Source of the DNA: Burkholderia diffusa
GTDB taxonomy: Bacteria; Pseudomonadota; Gammaproteobacteria; Burkholderiales; Burkholderiaceae
NCBI RefSeq assembly: GCF_001718315.1
Contig: NZ_CP013363.1
Coordinates: 558,001 to 622,000 of the forward strand
Length of the DNA stretch: 64,000 bases
Direction: 5' to 3'
The notes under the pieces were generated by a model, which was not told the DNA's origin, ran no database searches, and saw only the letters and a list, made by a program, of their open reading frames with translations. Each line of letters opens with the position of its first letter. Position 1 is the first letter of the stretch. Position numbers and translations under genes: made by a program. Positions 16,966 to 25,111 of the stretch are shown one piece after another.

Positions 16966-18606
16966 ATGGCGCGTGTGCTGGAAATCGTGTTGTGCCTGTC
17001 GCTGGAAGGTTGGCCGGTCAAGACGGGAAGCCGGGCCCGTGGCGAGCATCGCGACTTCGGTGCCGAACTCGTTCGTGCGTGGCGGATCTGTCCGCAGGTG
17101 CGGATGCGGCGCGGCCACGAGCGTGTGACGATCGAGCCGTGCCAGGTCGAGGAAGCCGAGCCGAATCCCGGCGAGTGCTGGTGGACATGGATCGAGTCGA
17201 ACGCGCACGGGCGGCGGGTCGTCGCGTCGCGCACGAGGGCATTCGCGCCCGGCGTGGTGGAGCGCGAACTGTTCGATGCCGAACATGCGGACATCGCCGT
17301 GGCCACGCCCGCGTCTGTACCGGTCGCCGAGGCGGAAACGGCTCAGGCCACGGGCGAGGGCGACCGCGTGACCGCCGGTGCGCTCGACGTTGATGAAGCG
17401 GCGGTCGCCGCATCGTCCGCGCCGGCGCCGCTGCGGCTCGTCAGCGAGCGACGCCGCGGGCGCTGGGCGGACGACAGCGGCGTGGTGGTCGAGATGACGC
17501 TCGACGACATCACGCTGCACGGCGGCGCCGAGCCGCCGCGCCGCCACGTCGAGCTGCGGCTCGCGGCGCCCGACTGGGAAACCATCGCCGCACGCACAGC
17601 CGCGCTGCGCGCACTGTTCGCCGCCGCACGCGAACTCAGCGGCGCATGGCCCGCGTTCGTGCAGCTGACCAGCGTGATCGATCGCGCGTGCGCGGGCGAG
17701 CCTGCCGTTGCCGGGCCGGTCAAGGCGCAACTCGTCGACCTGACCGGCATCCGCACGCAGCGGGCTGCGCTGTTCGCGCTGTCGGGCGACATCGCCGCGC
17801 AATGGCTCGGCAACGAGGCCGGCGTGCTCGACCGCGACGATCCCGAATTCGTGCACCAGATGCGCGTCGCGCTGCGGCGGCTGCGTACGCTGATGCGCTT
17901 TTTCCCGCGTTTTGCGGACGATCAATGGCAGAACACGTTCGGCGTCGACTTGCGCTGGCTGGCGACCCTGCTCGGCACGGTGCGCGACTGGGACGTGTTC
18001 TCGACCGAGAGCCTGCCCGCGCTGATCGCGGCCGATGGCGGCAGTGCGGACTGGGACGGCACCCTCGACACCGCGCGCGTACAGGCGACGGCCGCGCGCG
18101 TCGAACTGCGTCAGGCGCTGCATTCGGCGCGCTATGCGCGCCTGACGCTCGGCTGGCTCGAGTGGCTGAGCGCGCTCGCGCTCCCGCCGACCGATGGCGA
18201 CGACGATGCACCGCCGCTGCGGCGTCACGCAACCAAGCGCGTGCGGCGGCTGTTCGGTCACCTGTATGCATCGCCGTCGCTCACGTCGCTCGACACGGCT
18301 GCGCGGCATCAGGTGCGGATCGACGCGAAGCGGCTGCGCTACGCGCTCGAATTCTTCGCGTCGCTGGCCTCGCGCCGCACGCGCAACGAAACGGTCAAGA
18401 CGCTCGCGCGCGTGCAGAGCGTGCTCGGCGAGGCGAACGACACGATCGTCGCGCTGCATCATCTCGAGCAACTGGCGGCGCCCGCTTACCAGCTCGGTTT
18501 CGTGCGCGGCTACGGTGCCGCGCTCGAGCAACGCGCGGCGAGGGACGCCGAGACGCTGCTCGCGAGCCTGCGCCCGCCAAAGCTGGATGGCAAGCCGCCG
18601 CGTTGA
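16966..18606 (+). CDS. CYTH-CHAD domain protein
   Basis: 546 residues. The N-terminal half is CYTH-like (RRGRWADDSGVVVEMTLDD, RRHVELRLAAPDWETIAART) but the diagnostic ExExK motif is absent: the protein begins MARVLEIVLCLSLEG. Triphosphate hydrolysis or cyclase activity is therefore doubtful. The C-terminal half (from about residue 275) is a CHAD helical domain with its conserved His and basic residues: FVHQMRVALRRLRTLMRFF, RHQVRIDAKRLRYALEFF. CHAD domains bind polyphosphate granules, so localisation to polyphosphate is a reasonable inference. An Ala/Glu/Val-rich linker (about 105-145) interrupts the CYTH part. ATG 16966 follows AGGAG (16956-16960). Confidence 0.85.
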   Translation: MARVLEIVLCLSLEGWPVKTGSRARGEHRDFGAELVRAWRICPQVRMRRGHERVTIEPCQVEEAEPNPGECWWTWIESNAHGRRVVASRTRAFAPGVVERELFDAEHADIAVATPASVPVAEAETAQATGEGDRVTAGALDVDEAAVAASSAPAPLRLVSERRRGRWADDSGVVVEMTLDDITLHGGAEPPRRHVELRLAAPDWETIAARTAALRALFAAARELSGAWPAFVQLTSVIDRACAGEPAVAGPVKAQLVDLTGIRTQRAALFALSGDIAAQWLGNEAGVLDRDDPEFVHQMRVALRRLRTLMRFFPRFADDQWQNTFGVDLRWLATLLGTVRDWDVFSTESLPALIAADGGSADWDGTLDTARVQATAARVELRQALHSARYARLTLGWLEWLSALALPPTDGDDDAPPLRRHATKRVRRLFGHLYASPSLTSLDTAARHQVRIDAKRLRYALEFFASLASRRTRNETVKTLARVQSVLGEANDTIVALHHLEQLAAPAYQLGFVRGYGAALEQRAARDAETLLASLRPPKLDGKPPR

Positions 18607-18621
18607 GCGGCGCGCGCTCAC

Positions 18622-18627
18622 TATAAT
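18622..18627 (+). promoter_or_regulatory. -10 box of modE
   Basis: TATAAT lies 28 bp before the modE start codon, in the 48-bp gap after the CHAD gene. No good -35 is visible at standard spacing. Confidence 0.4.
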
Positions 18628-18654
18628 GGCCACCCGTTTTCTTCAGACAGACCG

Positions 18655-19500
18655 ATGAGCGACGCGTCGCCTCCTTCCTCTTCCGCCGGACCGCTCGAAC
18701 TGGGCGGCGAACTGTGGCTGCGTGCGGGCGAGCAGACGCTCGGCGGCGCCACCCGCATCGCGCTGCTCGCGGCGATCGGCGACACCGGGTCGATCACGCG
18801 CGCGGCGAAGGCCGTCGGCCTCAGCTACAAGGCCGCATGGGATGCGATCGATACGATGAACAACCTGGCCGGCGAGCCGCTCGTCACGCGCTCGACGGGT
18901 GGCAAGGGCGGTGGCGGCACGACGCTGACGCCGCGCGCGACGTCGCTGATTGCCGCGTTCCGCACGATCGAGCGCGAGCATCGCCGCTTCATCGACGCCG
19001 CGAGCGCTGCGGTGTCCGGTTTCGACGTCGACTGGGCCCTGATCGGCCGGATCGGGATGAAGACGAGCGCGCGCAATCAGTTGTTCGGCAAGGTCAAGTC
19101 GATCGTGCGCGGCACGGTGAACGACGAGGTGACGCTCGTGCTGCCCGGCGGCCAGGCGATCGTCGCGGTGCTGACGCACGAAAGCGCCGATGCGCTCGGC
19201 CTGCAGCCGGGCGCGGATGCGTGCGCGCTCGTGAAGGCGTCGTGGGTCGTGCTGGCCGTCGACGATGAAGGCGGAGCCGAGGCGTCTCTGAAGGTGTCCG
19301 CACGCAACCAGCTGCACGGGACCGTCGAAACCGTCGCGGCGGGCGCGGTGAACAGCGAGGTGACACTGGCGCTCGATGGCGGCGGGACGCTCACGGCCGT
19401 GGTGACGAACGACAGCGTCGGGGCGTTGCAACTCGACGCCGGCCGGCGTGCGATCGCGCTGTTCAAGGCATCGAGCGTGATTCTCGCGGTGACCGGCTGA
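18655..19500 (+). CDS. modE: Molybdate-responsive regulator ModE
   Basis: 281 residues: an N-terminal LysR-like winged helix (LLAAIGDTGSITRAAKAVGLSYKAAWDAIDTMNN, the ModE signature) followed by two Mop/TOBE domains (SARNQLFGKVKSI and VSARNQLHGTVETV) that bind molybdate. With molybdate bound it represses modABC. The modABC operon lies just downstream, convergent, and has a ModE-like palindrome in front of modA. Length and domain order match E. coli ModE. Confidence 0.95.
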   Translation: MSDASPPSSSAGPLELGGELWLRAGEQTLGGATRIALLAAIGDTGSITRAAKAVGLSYKAAWDAIDTMNNLAGEPLVTRSTGGKGGGGTTLTPRATSLIAAFRTIEREHRRFIDAASAAVSGFDVDWALIGRIGMKTSARNQLFGKVKSIVRGTVNDEVTLVLPGGQAIVAVLTHESADALGLQPGADACALVKASWVVLAVDDEGGAEASLKVSARNQLHGTVETVAAGAVNSEVTLALDGGGTLTAVVTNDSVGALQLDAGRRAIALFKASSVILAVTG

Positions 19501-19674
19501 TCGCGCGCGGCGGCGGCGCGCGTCGTTTCCCGCGATGACCGTGGGTGGACGAGGCGAAACCGGCGCCGCCCAACGTACGGAAGGCGCCGGCTTCGATCCC
19601 GTTTTCAGCTTGTGCCGCCAGTGCGGCTTCTCTCAGGCTCGAACGTGGCTGCTTTGGCCACCGCCTCTGCGCGA

Positions 19675-20376
19675 TCAGGTGACGCGCGTCGGCCACTCGG
19701 CGTGCGGCGTGGCAGCCTGCACGCGTCCTTCGCTCAATTGCACGACCTGGTCGCCGAACGCGGCGACGTCGTCGGGGTCATGCGTGATGAGCACCATCGG
19801 GATATCGAGCCGCGCCTGCAGTTCGGCGAGTTCGTGGCGCATGCGCTGGCGCATTGCACCGTCGAGCGCCGCGAACGGCTCGTCGAGGAGCAGGATGCGC
19901 GGTTGCGCGACCAGCGCGCGGGCAAGCGCGACGCGCTGCTTCTGCCCGCCCGACAACTGCGACGGAAATTGCCCGGCGAGCGTGTCAAGTTCGAACGCCT
20001 GCAGCCAGTACGCGACTTCGGGCGGCACGGCCTTCGCACGCGGATTGCGCAAGCCGGGTGTGAGCCCGAACGCGATGTTCTGGCGCACGTTCAGATGCGG
20101 AAACAGCGCATAGTCCTGGAACAGGTACGCGACGCGGCGCGCCCGCGTCGGCACGTCGATGCCGCGCGCGGAGTCGAACAGCGGTTCGCCGTTCAGCGCG
20201 ATCGTGCCGTGGTCGGGCGACAGCAGGCCGGCGATCGCCTGTAGCGTCATGCTCTTGCCCGCGCCGGACGGCCCGAACAGCACGACGCGCTGCGTATTGG
20301 CCGTGAACGACACGTCGAGCGTGAAGCGGCGCTCCGCGTTCACGTAGGTCTTTCGGATGTCGACGGCAACGCTCAT
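19675..20376 (-). CDS. modC: Molybdate ABC transporter ATPase ModC (lacks TOBE domain)
   Basis: 233 residues. ABC signatures are complete: Walker A GPSGAGKS, the Q-loop LFQDYALFPHLNV, signature LSGGQKQRVALARAL, Walker B ILLLDEPFAALDG and the His switch ITHD. Compared with E. coli ModC (about 350 residues), the C-terminal Mop/TOBE regulatory domain is missing: the protein ends shortly after the ATPase domain at HAEWPTRVT. Direct molybdate feedback on the transporter is therefore presumably absent. It is the last gene of modABC, 106 bp after modB. Confidence 0.92.
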   Translation of the reverse strand: MSVAVDIRKTYVNAERRFTLDVSFTANTQRVVLFGPSGAGKSMTLQAIAGLLSPDHGTIALNGEPLFDSARGIDVPTRARRVAYLFQDYALFPHLNVRQNIAFGLTPGLRNPRAKAVPPEVAYWLQAFELDTLAGQFPSQLSGGQKQRVALARALVAQPRILLLDEPFAALDGAMRQRMRHELAELQARLDIPMVLITHDPDDVAAFGDQVVQLSEGRVQAATPHAEWPTRVT

Positions 20377-20482
20377 GCGGGCCTCCGTCGTGTCGGTCGG
20401 TGCGTGCGGGAAGCCGCTCGCGCGACCTGAACGTGTTTTGCCTCGACCCGCGAAGTGCGGCCGTACGGATGCGGCAGGCGCG

Positions 20483-21163
20483 TCATGTCGGCTGGCTCCG
20501 CCCGGCGCGCGACGGCACGAGCCAGCCGGTCGCGAGCAGCACGAGCACGCAGGTGATCGACGTCACCAGCACGAGGAAATTGGCCGTGCTGTCGTCGCCG
20601 GCCTGCACCGCCGCATAGATCGCGACCGACAGTGTCTGCGTGCGGCCGGGCAGGTTGCCGGCGATCATCAGCGTCGCGCCGAATTCTCCGAGCGCGCGCG
20701 CGAACGCGAGCAGCGCGCCGGCCAGGATGCCGCGCGTGGCGAGCGGCAGCGTCACGCGGAAGAACACCGCGGCTTCGCCGAGCCCGAGCGTGCGTGCCGC
20801 GCGCTCGAGATGCGGATCGACGCTTTCGAACGCCGTGCGCGCCGATTTCAGGATCAGCGGGAACGCGACGACCATCGATGCGATCACCGCGCCTTGCCAC
20901 GTGAAGACGAGCTCGATGCCGAGCGTGTCGAGCCATGCGCCGAACACGCCGCGTCGGCCGAGCAGCACGAGCAGGTAATAGCCGAGCACCGTCGGCGGCA
21001 GCACCAGCGGCAGCGTCAGCAGCGAATCGACCACGTCGCGCAGCGGCGAGCGCCAACGCGCGAGCATGAAGGCGGCGGCGACGCCGAGCACGATGTCGAG
21101 CGCGGTCGCCCAGCCGGCGACCTTCAGCGACAACAGCAGCGGTACCCACGCGTCGTGTATCAT
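20483..21163 (-). CDS. modB: Molybdate ABC transporter permease ModB
   Basis: 226 residues with five membrane helices. The binding-protein-dependent permease (EAA) loop that contacts the ATPase reads AARTLGLGEAAVFFRVTLPLATRGILAG. LPLVLPPTVLGYYLLVLLGRRG and ALGEFGATLMIAGNLPGRTQTL are typical of ModB. The start at MIHDAWVP (21163) lies 7 bp after the modA stop; a longer in-frame extension is Arg/Ser-rich and implausible. Confidence 0.94.
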   Translation of the reverse strand: MIHDAWVPLLLSLKVAGWATALDIVLGVAAAFMLARWRSPLRDVVDSLLTLPLVLPPTVLGYYLLVLLGRRGVFGAWLDTLGIELVFTWQGAVIASMVVAFPLILKSARTAFESVDPHLERAARTLGLGEAAVFFRVTLPLATRGILAGALLAFARALGEFGATLMIAGNLPGRTQTLSVAIYAAVQAGDDSTANFLVLVTSITCVLVLLATGWLVPSRAGRSQPT

Positions 21164-21170
21164 GCCGCGC

Positions 21171-21968
21171 TCACTTGCCCGCGGGCTTGAAGCCGAACGT
21201 CGCCAGCACGGCCTGGCCTTGCGGCGACGCGACGAAATCGATGAACGACTGCGCCTGTGCGGCATGGCGGCTGTCCTTGACCACCGCGATCGGATAGGTG
21301 ATGGCCGTCTGCGTCGGCACGGTCAGAGCCACCTTCACGCGGCCCGGCATGATCGCCGCGTCGGTGCCGAACACGAAGCCCGCGTCGACTTCGCCGCGCG
21401 CGACGTAATCGAGGCTCTGGCGCACGTTGGCGGCCAGCACGCCCTTCGCGCTGACGGCGTCCCACACGCCTGCCGCGCGCAGCGCGCCTTCCGTGTAGCG
21501 GCCGACCGGCACCGACGCCGGGTCACCGTACGCGATGCGCTTCACGCCGGGCGCCGTCAGGTCGTTCAGCGACGTCGGCGCGGCCGCGTGGTTGTCGGCC
21601 GGCACGATCAGCACGAGCGAGTTCGCCGCGAAATCGCGGCGCGTGCCCGGCACGATGACTTTTTCGCTGATCGCGCGATCCATCGCCTTCTGGTCGGCCG
21701 ATGCGAATACGTCGGCCGGCGCGCCCTTGGCTATCTGCTGCATCAGCACGTCCGACGCGCCGAAGTTGAACAGCACCTTGGTGTCCGGATGCTGCTTCTG
21801 ATAAGCATCGCCGACGGCCTTGAACGCATTCGTCAGGCTTGCGGCCGCCGATACGACCAGTTCGTCGGCAGCGGATGCCGGCGTGCTGAACGCGATGCCC
21901 GTGGCAAGCGCGGCGAGCGGCAGCAGGCGGAGCAAGGTGCGGCGAAGCGGGCGGACGATTGAGCGCAT
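21171..21968 (-). CDS. modA: Periplasmic molybdate-binding protein ModA
   Basis: 265 residues. It has a signal peptide (about 33 residues, ending TPASA before ADELVVSAAASL) and the oxyanion-binding features of ModA: VSAAASLTNAF, FNFGASDVLMQQI, GAPADVFASAD and GDPASVPVGRYTEGAL. It captures molybdate or tungstate and hands it to ModB/ModC. It is first in the modABC operon and preceded at 22002-22025 by a palindrome resembling the ModE operator. Confidence 0.95.
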   Translation of the reverse strand: MRSIVRPLRRTLLRLLPLAALATGIAFSTPASAADELVVSAAASLTNAFKAVGDAYQKQHPDTKVLFNFGASDVLMQQIAKGAPADVFASADQKAMDRAISEKVIVPGTRRDFAANSLVLIVPADNHAAAPTSLNDLTAPGVKRIAYGDPASVPVGRYTEGALRAAGVWDAVSAKGVLAANVRQSLDYVARGEVDAGFVFGTDAAIMPGRVKVALTVPTQTAITYPIAVVKDSRHAAQAQSFIDFVASPQGQAVLATFGFKPAGK

Positions 21969-22001
21969 GGTCTTGTCGTTCGAATGGTTGGAAATCGTAA
22001 T

Positions 22002-22025
22002 CGTAATATAGGGCGGGTTATAACG
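22002..22025. promoter_or_regulatory. ModE operator candidate in front of modA
   Basis: On the minus strand the half-sites CGTTATA and TATATTACG are separated by 8 bp. This closely resembles the E. coli ModE site (CGTTATAT...TAACG). It lies 34 bp upstream of the modA start and probably overlaps the promoter. Confidence 0.65.
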
Positions 22026-22104
22026 CTCGACATACCGTTCATGCGACGGCGCGCATGAAATCTTCAGACCTGAAAGACGGCGTGAATGACGCGGGCGCGT
22101 CCCG

Positions 22105-22803
22105 TCACGCGTGCAGCAACGGCTGCGACGACCCGGTGCGGTGCAGCGACGACGGCTGTGATGCCGGCCGGTAGTTGGGATTGGCTTTCCAGCGGGCACG
22201 GACGAACGGCCGTTCGTGCCCGGACAGTTCAAGCGCGACCCGGGTGACCCAGCGGTGCGACGGCACCGTGATGCCGTGCAGCGCGACGGTGACGAGCGCG
22301 AGGCTTGCGACGACCGCCGGCACCGACCAGCGGTGCGGCACTGCGTGCCAGGAGCCGGCGATGAATGCCAGCGCGGCGATCGCGCCGACGATGCAGCCGG
22401 TGATCGACTCGGACGGCGAATGTGCGTCGAGCGCGACGCGCGACACGCCGACCGCGACGCCGGCCGCGAGCCCGAGCGCGATGCCGGCGATCCGCATCGG
22501 CGTGCGCGTGCGGATCAGCGCGAGGAAGATCGCGACGGGGTAGACCGATGTCGACAGCATCGCGTGGCCGCTGAATCCCGTGAAGTCCCATGCGCGGATG
22601 CCCACGCCCCAGCCGAGGAATGCGATCTTCGTGAGCGCGACGACCCCGATCGCGGCGGCGAGCACACCGAGCCACGCGGCCGCGCGCTGCCACGAATAGC
22701 CGAGTGCGAGCCACACGGCGATCGTGATCGCGAGCGGCAAGGTCAGGCCGGCGCCACCGAACGCGGTGATCGTGATCCACAGGTGAGAGGGCAGGTCGAA
22801 CAT
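22105..22803 (-). CDS. PAP2-superfamily membrane phosphatase
   Basis: 232 residues with about six membrane helices. Catalytic landmarks are GFSGHAM (SGH at 78-80, motif 2) and SRVALDAHSPSE (Arg122 and the nucleophile His128, motif 3); motif 1 is weaker (TKIAFLGWGVGIRAW). Such enzymes remove phosphate from lipid phosphates or undecaprenyl pyrophosphate at the outer face of the inner membrane. The C-terminal 45 residues are polar and unique (NPNYRPASQPSS). It is a single gene, divergent from the esterase. Confidence 0.85.
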   Translation of the reverse strand: MFDLPSHLWITITAFGGAGLTLPLAITIAVWLALGYSWQRAAAWLGVLAAAIGVVALTKIAFLGWGVGIRAWDFTGFSGHAMLSTSVYPVAIFLALIRTRTPMRIAGIALGLAAGVAVGVSRVALDAHSPSESITGCIVGAIAALAFIAGSWHAVPHRWSVPAVVASLALVTVALHGITVPSHRWVTRVALELSGHERPFVRARWKANPNYRPASQPSSLHRTGSSQPLLHA

Positions 22804-22982
22804 CGGAAGGGGAACGGGCAGAGGCGGGACGAATGCTTAAATCAACGCGCGAGCCGGGAAGAACGACTACAACGGATACAAGCGACCAAGCCCCAGTATA
22901 GCGCCGCGTGTGCTCGAGGCCCCTTTTTCGCGCCGCGGGGAACTATCCGCGTGCAGGAAAAATCCCAGAAACAATGTTATGG

Positions 22983-22994
22983 TGCATTGCACAA
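22983..22994 (+). promoter_or_regulatory. PhaR-type site upstream of the PHB-depolymerase-like gene
   Basis: TGCATTGCACAA fits the published PhaR consensus TGCRNYGCASMA at every position and includes a GTGCA-T-TGCAC inverted repeat. It is 58 bp upstream of the esterase start. PhaR is the polyhydroxyalkanoate-sensing repressor. Confidence 0.45.
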
Positions 22995-23051
22995 AGTCGA
23001 ACGATGCGCCGAGTGTTGTATCCCTATTTTTCCTGACTGCGAGCCCGATCG

Positions 23052-24161
23052 ATGACCAAAAGTCTGACGAAGGTATGGCTGGGCGGCATGAAACGTATGC
23101 TGTCTCCGGTCGCCAAACGGGCGGCGCGCGATGCACAGCGTATCGCGCGCGATACGCTCGAGGCCGCGGCGTCGCCCGCCGCAACCGATCTGTCTCCGCC
23201 GCGTGAGTCGCGCGTGCGGCCGCGCGCGGCTGCATGGGCGGCCGGCGAGTGGACGCGCGGCGAGCATCCGATGGCGCCCGCGCTTGGCCGTCTGGTCCAG
23301 CAGCTCGCCTACGGGCTGTACGTTCCGCCTGGTCGCCGGCGCGGTGCGATACCGCTCGTCGTGATGCTGCATGGCTGCCAGCAATCGGCCGACGAGTTCG
23401 CGCAGGGCACCCGGATGAACCTGTTGGCCGACAAGTACGGCTTCGCAGTGCTGTATCCGGAACAGTCGTCGCGCGCCCACGCGCACGGCTGCTGGCACTG
23501 GTATGAAGACACCGACCGCGCGGGCCGTGGCGAGGCGGATGCGGTCGCGTCGCTCGTCGATGCGCTCGTCGACGAGCACGGCTTCGATGCATCGCGCGTC
23601 TACGTCGCCGGGTTGTCCGCCGGCGCGGGCCTGGCGGCACTGCTCGCGCTGCACCATCCGGACCGCTTTGCGGCGGTGGCGCTGCACTCGGGCCCCGCGC
23701 TTGGCGAGGCGAATTCCGGGATCAGCGCGATGGACGTGATGCGACGAGGCCTGCGGCAGAATCCGGCCGCGGTGGTCGATACGCTGGTCGATGCGGCGGC
23801 GTATCCGGGCATGCCAGTACTGATCGTGCAGGGTGACCGGGACCATGTCGTCGCACCGAAGAACGCGGACCAGCTGACGGTGCAGTTCATGCGCCTGAAC
23901 GGGCTCGCGGACAGCCGTGGCGCACTGCGCGGCGGCGAGCGTGTGGAAACGCGTGTGGCAGGTGCGCAGGTCACCGATGTGCGCCGCGACGGCGAATCGA
24001 TTGTGCGGCTCTGTCATGTGAAAGGGCTCGATCACGCATGGGCGGGCGGCGACGAAGCGGTGCCGTTTCATGCGGCGGTCGGCCCCGATGCGAGCGCGAT
24101 GATCTGGTCTTTTTTCGAAGAGAATCGCCGCACTGTGGCGACCGAACGACGCACCGTCTGA
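23052..24161 (+). CDS. Esterase of the PHB-depolymerase family (PF10503)
   Basis: 369 residues with an alpha/beta hydrolase core: oxyanion region VVMLHGCQQSADEFAQGTRMN, nucleophile box GLSAG (Ser189), acid in VQGDRDHVV and base in GLDHAW. The family hydrolyses polyhydroxybutyrate or related esters. There is no signal peptide. The N-terminal 40 residues are instead basic and helix-prone (KRMLSPVAKRAARDAQRIARDTLEAA), somewhat like a granule-associated helix, which suggests an intracellular enzyme. The PhaR-like site upstream fits a role in PHB turnover; feruloyl-esterase activity is an alternative for this family. Confidence 0.82.
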   Translation: MTKSLTKVWLGGMKRMLSPVAKRAARDAQRIARDTLEAAASPAATDLSPPRESRVRPRAAAWAAGEWTRGEHPMAPALGRLVQQLAYGLYVPPGRRRGAIPLVVMLHGCQQSADEFAQGTRMNLLADKYGFAVLYPEQSSRAHAHGCWHWYEDTDRAGRGEADAVASLVDALVDEHGFDASRVYVAGLSAGAGLAALLALHHPDRFAAVALHSGPALGEANSGISAMDVMRRGLRQNPAAVVDTLVDAAAYPGMPVLIVQGDRDHVVAPKNADQLTVQFMRLNGLADSRGALRGGERVETRVAGAQVTDVRRDGESIVRLCHVKGLDHAWAGGDEAVPFHAAVGPDASAMIWSFFEENRRTVATERRTV

Positions 24162-24176
24162 TCGATGCTGGCCAAA

Positions 24177-24214
24177 GACTAGGGTTTTCCCTATAATTCG
24201 GGAAAACCCTAGTC
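24177..24214 (+). promoter_or_regulatory. Promoter inside a 15-bp perfect palindrome, DUF3563 gene
   Basis: The arms GACTAGGGTTTTCCC (24177-24191) and GGGAAAACCCTAGTC (24200-24214) are exact reverse complements around TATAATTC. The centre contains a consensus -10 TATAAT (24192-24197), with a -35-like TGGCCA (24169-24174) 17 bp upstream. A protein bound to both arms would straddle the -10, so this looks like a strong promoter under tight control. There is no T-tract, so it is not a standard terminator. Confidence 0.7.
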
Positions 24215-24242
24215 AAAGAACCTTTGGATTGCGAGATCGAAC

Positions 24243-24419
24243 ATGTACCTGCTGAGCCACCTCTTCCTGATGCTGACCAAGAACGCTGAAAAGGCCGCGA
24301 AAGAGCGCGCCGACGCGTACCTGTCCGAAGCAACCGACATCTACGATCTCGAATTCCGCATGCGCAAGATCGATCGCGAAGCGGCGATGAACCGTCCGTT
24401 CTCGTTCGGCTCGCGTTAA
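24243..24419 (+). CDS. DUF3563 small protein
   Basis: 58 residues (MYLLSHLFLMLTKN..., AYLSEATDIYDLEFRMRKID, ending MNRPFSFGSR). This matches DUF3563, a small family common in Burkholderiales whose function is unknown. It has a short hydrophobic start and a helical, charged remainder, and is probably cytoplasmic or membrane-associated. It has its own strong promoter within a perfect palindrome and its own terminator immediately downstream, so it is an independent, probably highly expressed, regulated unit. Confidence 0.85.
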   Translation: MYLLSHLFLMLTKNAEKAAKERADAYLSEATDIYDLEFRMRKIDREAAMNRPFSFGSR

Positions 24420-24469
24420 GCGGCGCAGCGCGGGCCGGCTCGCCAGTCGGTCCGGCGAATCACGCAAGA

Positions 24470-24505
24470 GGGCGTGTGCGGCAAGCAGCCGCACACGCCC
24501 TTTTT
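24470..24505 (+). terminator. Rho-independent terminator of the DUF3563 gene
   Basis: The 12-bp perfect stem GGGCGTGTGCGG / CCGCACACGCCC with a 7-nt loop is followed by TTTTT. Confidence 0.92.
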
Positions 24506-24538
24506 GCATTCGGCGTCGCGCGTCGTGCGTGTGTCGCG

Positions 24539-24958
24539 TCAGACGACCGTCAGGCGCACCGGCACGTTGTTGCGGGTCGCGTTCGAGTACGGGCATACGT
24601 GGTGAGCCTTGTCGACCAGCGCTTGCGCATCTTCCTTGGCGAGCCCCGGCAGCGACACGCGCAGTTCGATGTCGAGCCCGAAGCCGCCAGCGTCGTTCGG
24701 GCCGATGCCCACTTCAGCGGTGACTTGCGTGTCGGCCGGCAGAGTCTGCTTGTTCTGGCCGGCGACGAACTTCATCGCGCTCAGGAAACAGGCCGAGTAA
24801 CCTGCGGCAAACAGCTGCTCCGGGTTCGTGCCTTCCGCGCCCGTGCCGCCGAGCTCGCGCGGCGCGGCCAGCTTCACTTCCAGCTTGTTGTCGGCGGATA
24901 CCGCACGGCCGTCGCGGCCGCCCGTGCTCGTGGCGCTGGTCTTGTACAGAATGTTCAT
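24539..24958 (-). CDS. ohr: Organic hydroperoxide resistance protein Ohr
   Basis: 139 residues of the Ohr/OsmC family with both catalytic cysteines: C57 in GYSACFLSA and C122 in HHVCPYSNATR. Arg15 (TGGRDGR) and Glu47 (TNPEQLFAAGY) complete the active site. It reduces fatty-acid and other organic hydroperoxides using lipoylated proteins as electron donors. The VCPYS motif and Ohr-type N-terminus (ILYKTSATSTGGRDGRAVS) separate it from OsmC. It is regulated by the adjacent OhrR, with an operator 77-93 bp upstream of the start. Confidence 0.95.
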   Translation of the reverse strand: MNILYKTSATSTGGRDGRAVSADNKLEVKLAAPRELGGTGAEGTNPEQLFAAGYSACFLSAMKFVAGQNKQTLPADTQVTAEVGIGPNDAGGFGLDIELRVSLPGLAKEDAQALVDKAHHVCPYSNATRNNVPVRLTVV

Positions 24959-25034
24959 GGTGCAGCTCCTGTCGGAAGAATGGTAGGAAGCGGTCCGGTC
25001 GGACGGGTGTCGCCGGCCACGAACGAAATATAGA

Positions 25035-25051
25035 ACACAAATGATTTGTGT
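25035..25051. promoter_or_regulatory. OhrR operator upstream of ohr
   Basis: ACACAAA-TGA-TTTGTGT, a perfect 7-bp inverted repeat followed by GCAAATG, in the ohr-ohrR gap on the ohr promoter side. It is AT-rich against GC-rich surroundings and similar in character to MarR/OhrR sites. Confidence 0.6.
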
Positions 25052-25111
25052 GCAAATGAATTTTGAAGAAAAAGTCCGGCGTTACCGGGCTCGTTCGCGA
25101 TCGGCGGGCGG

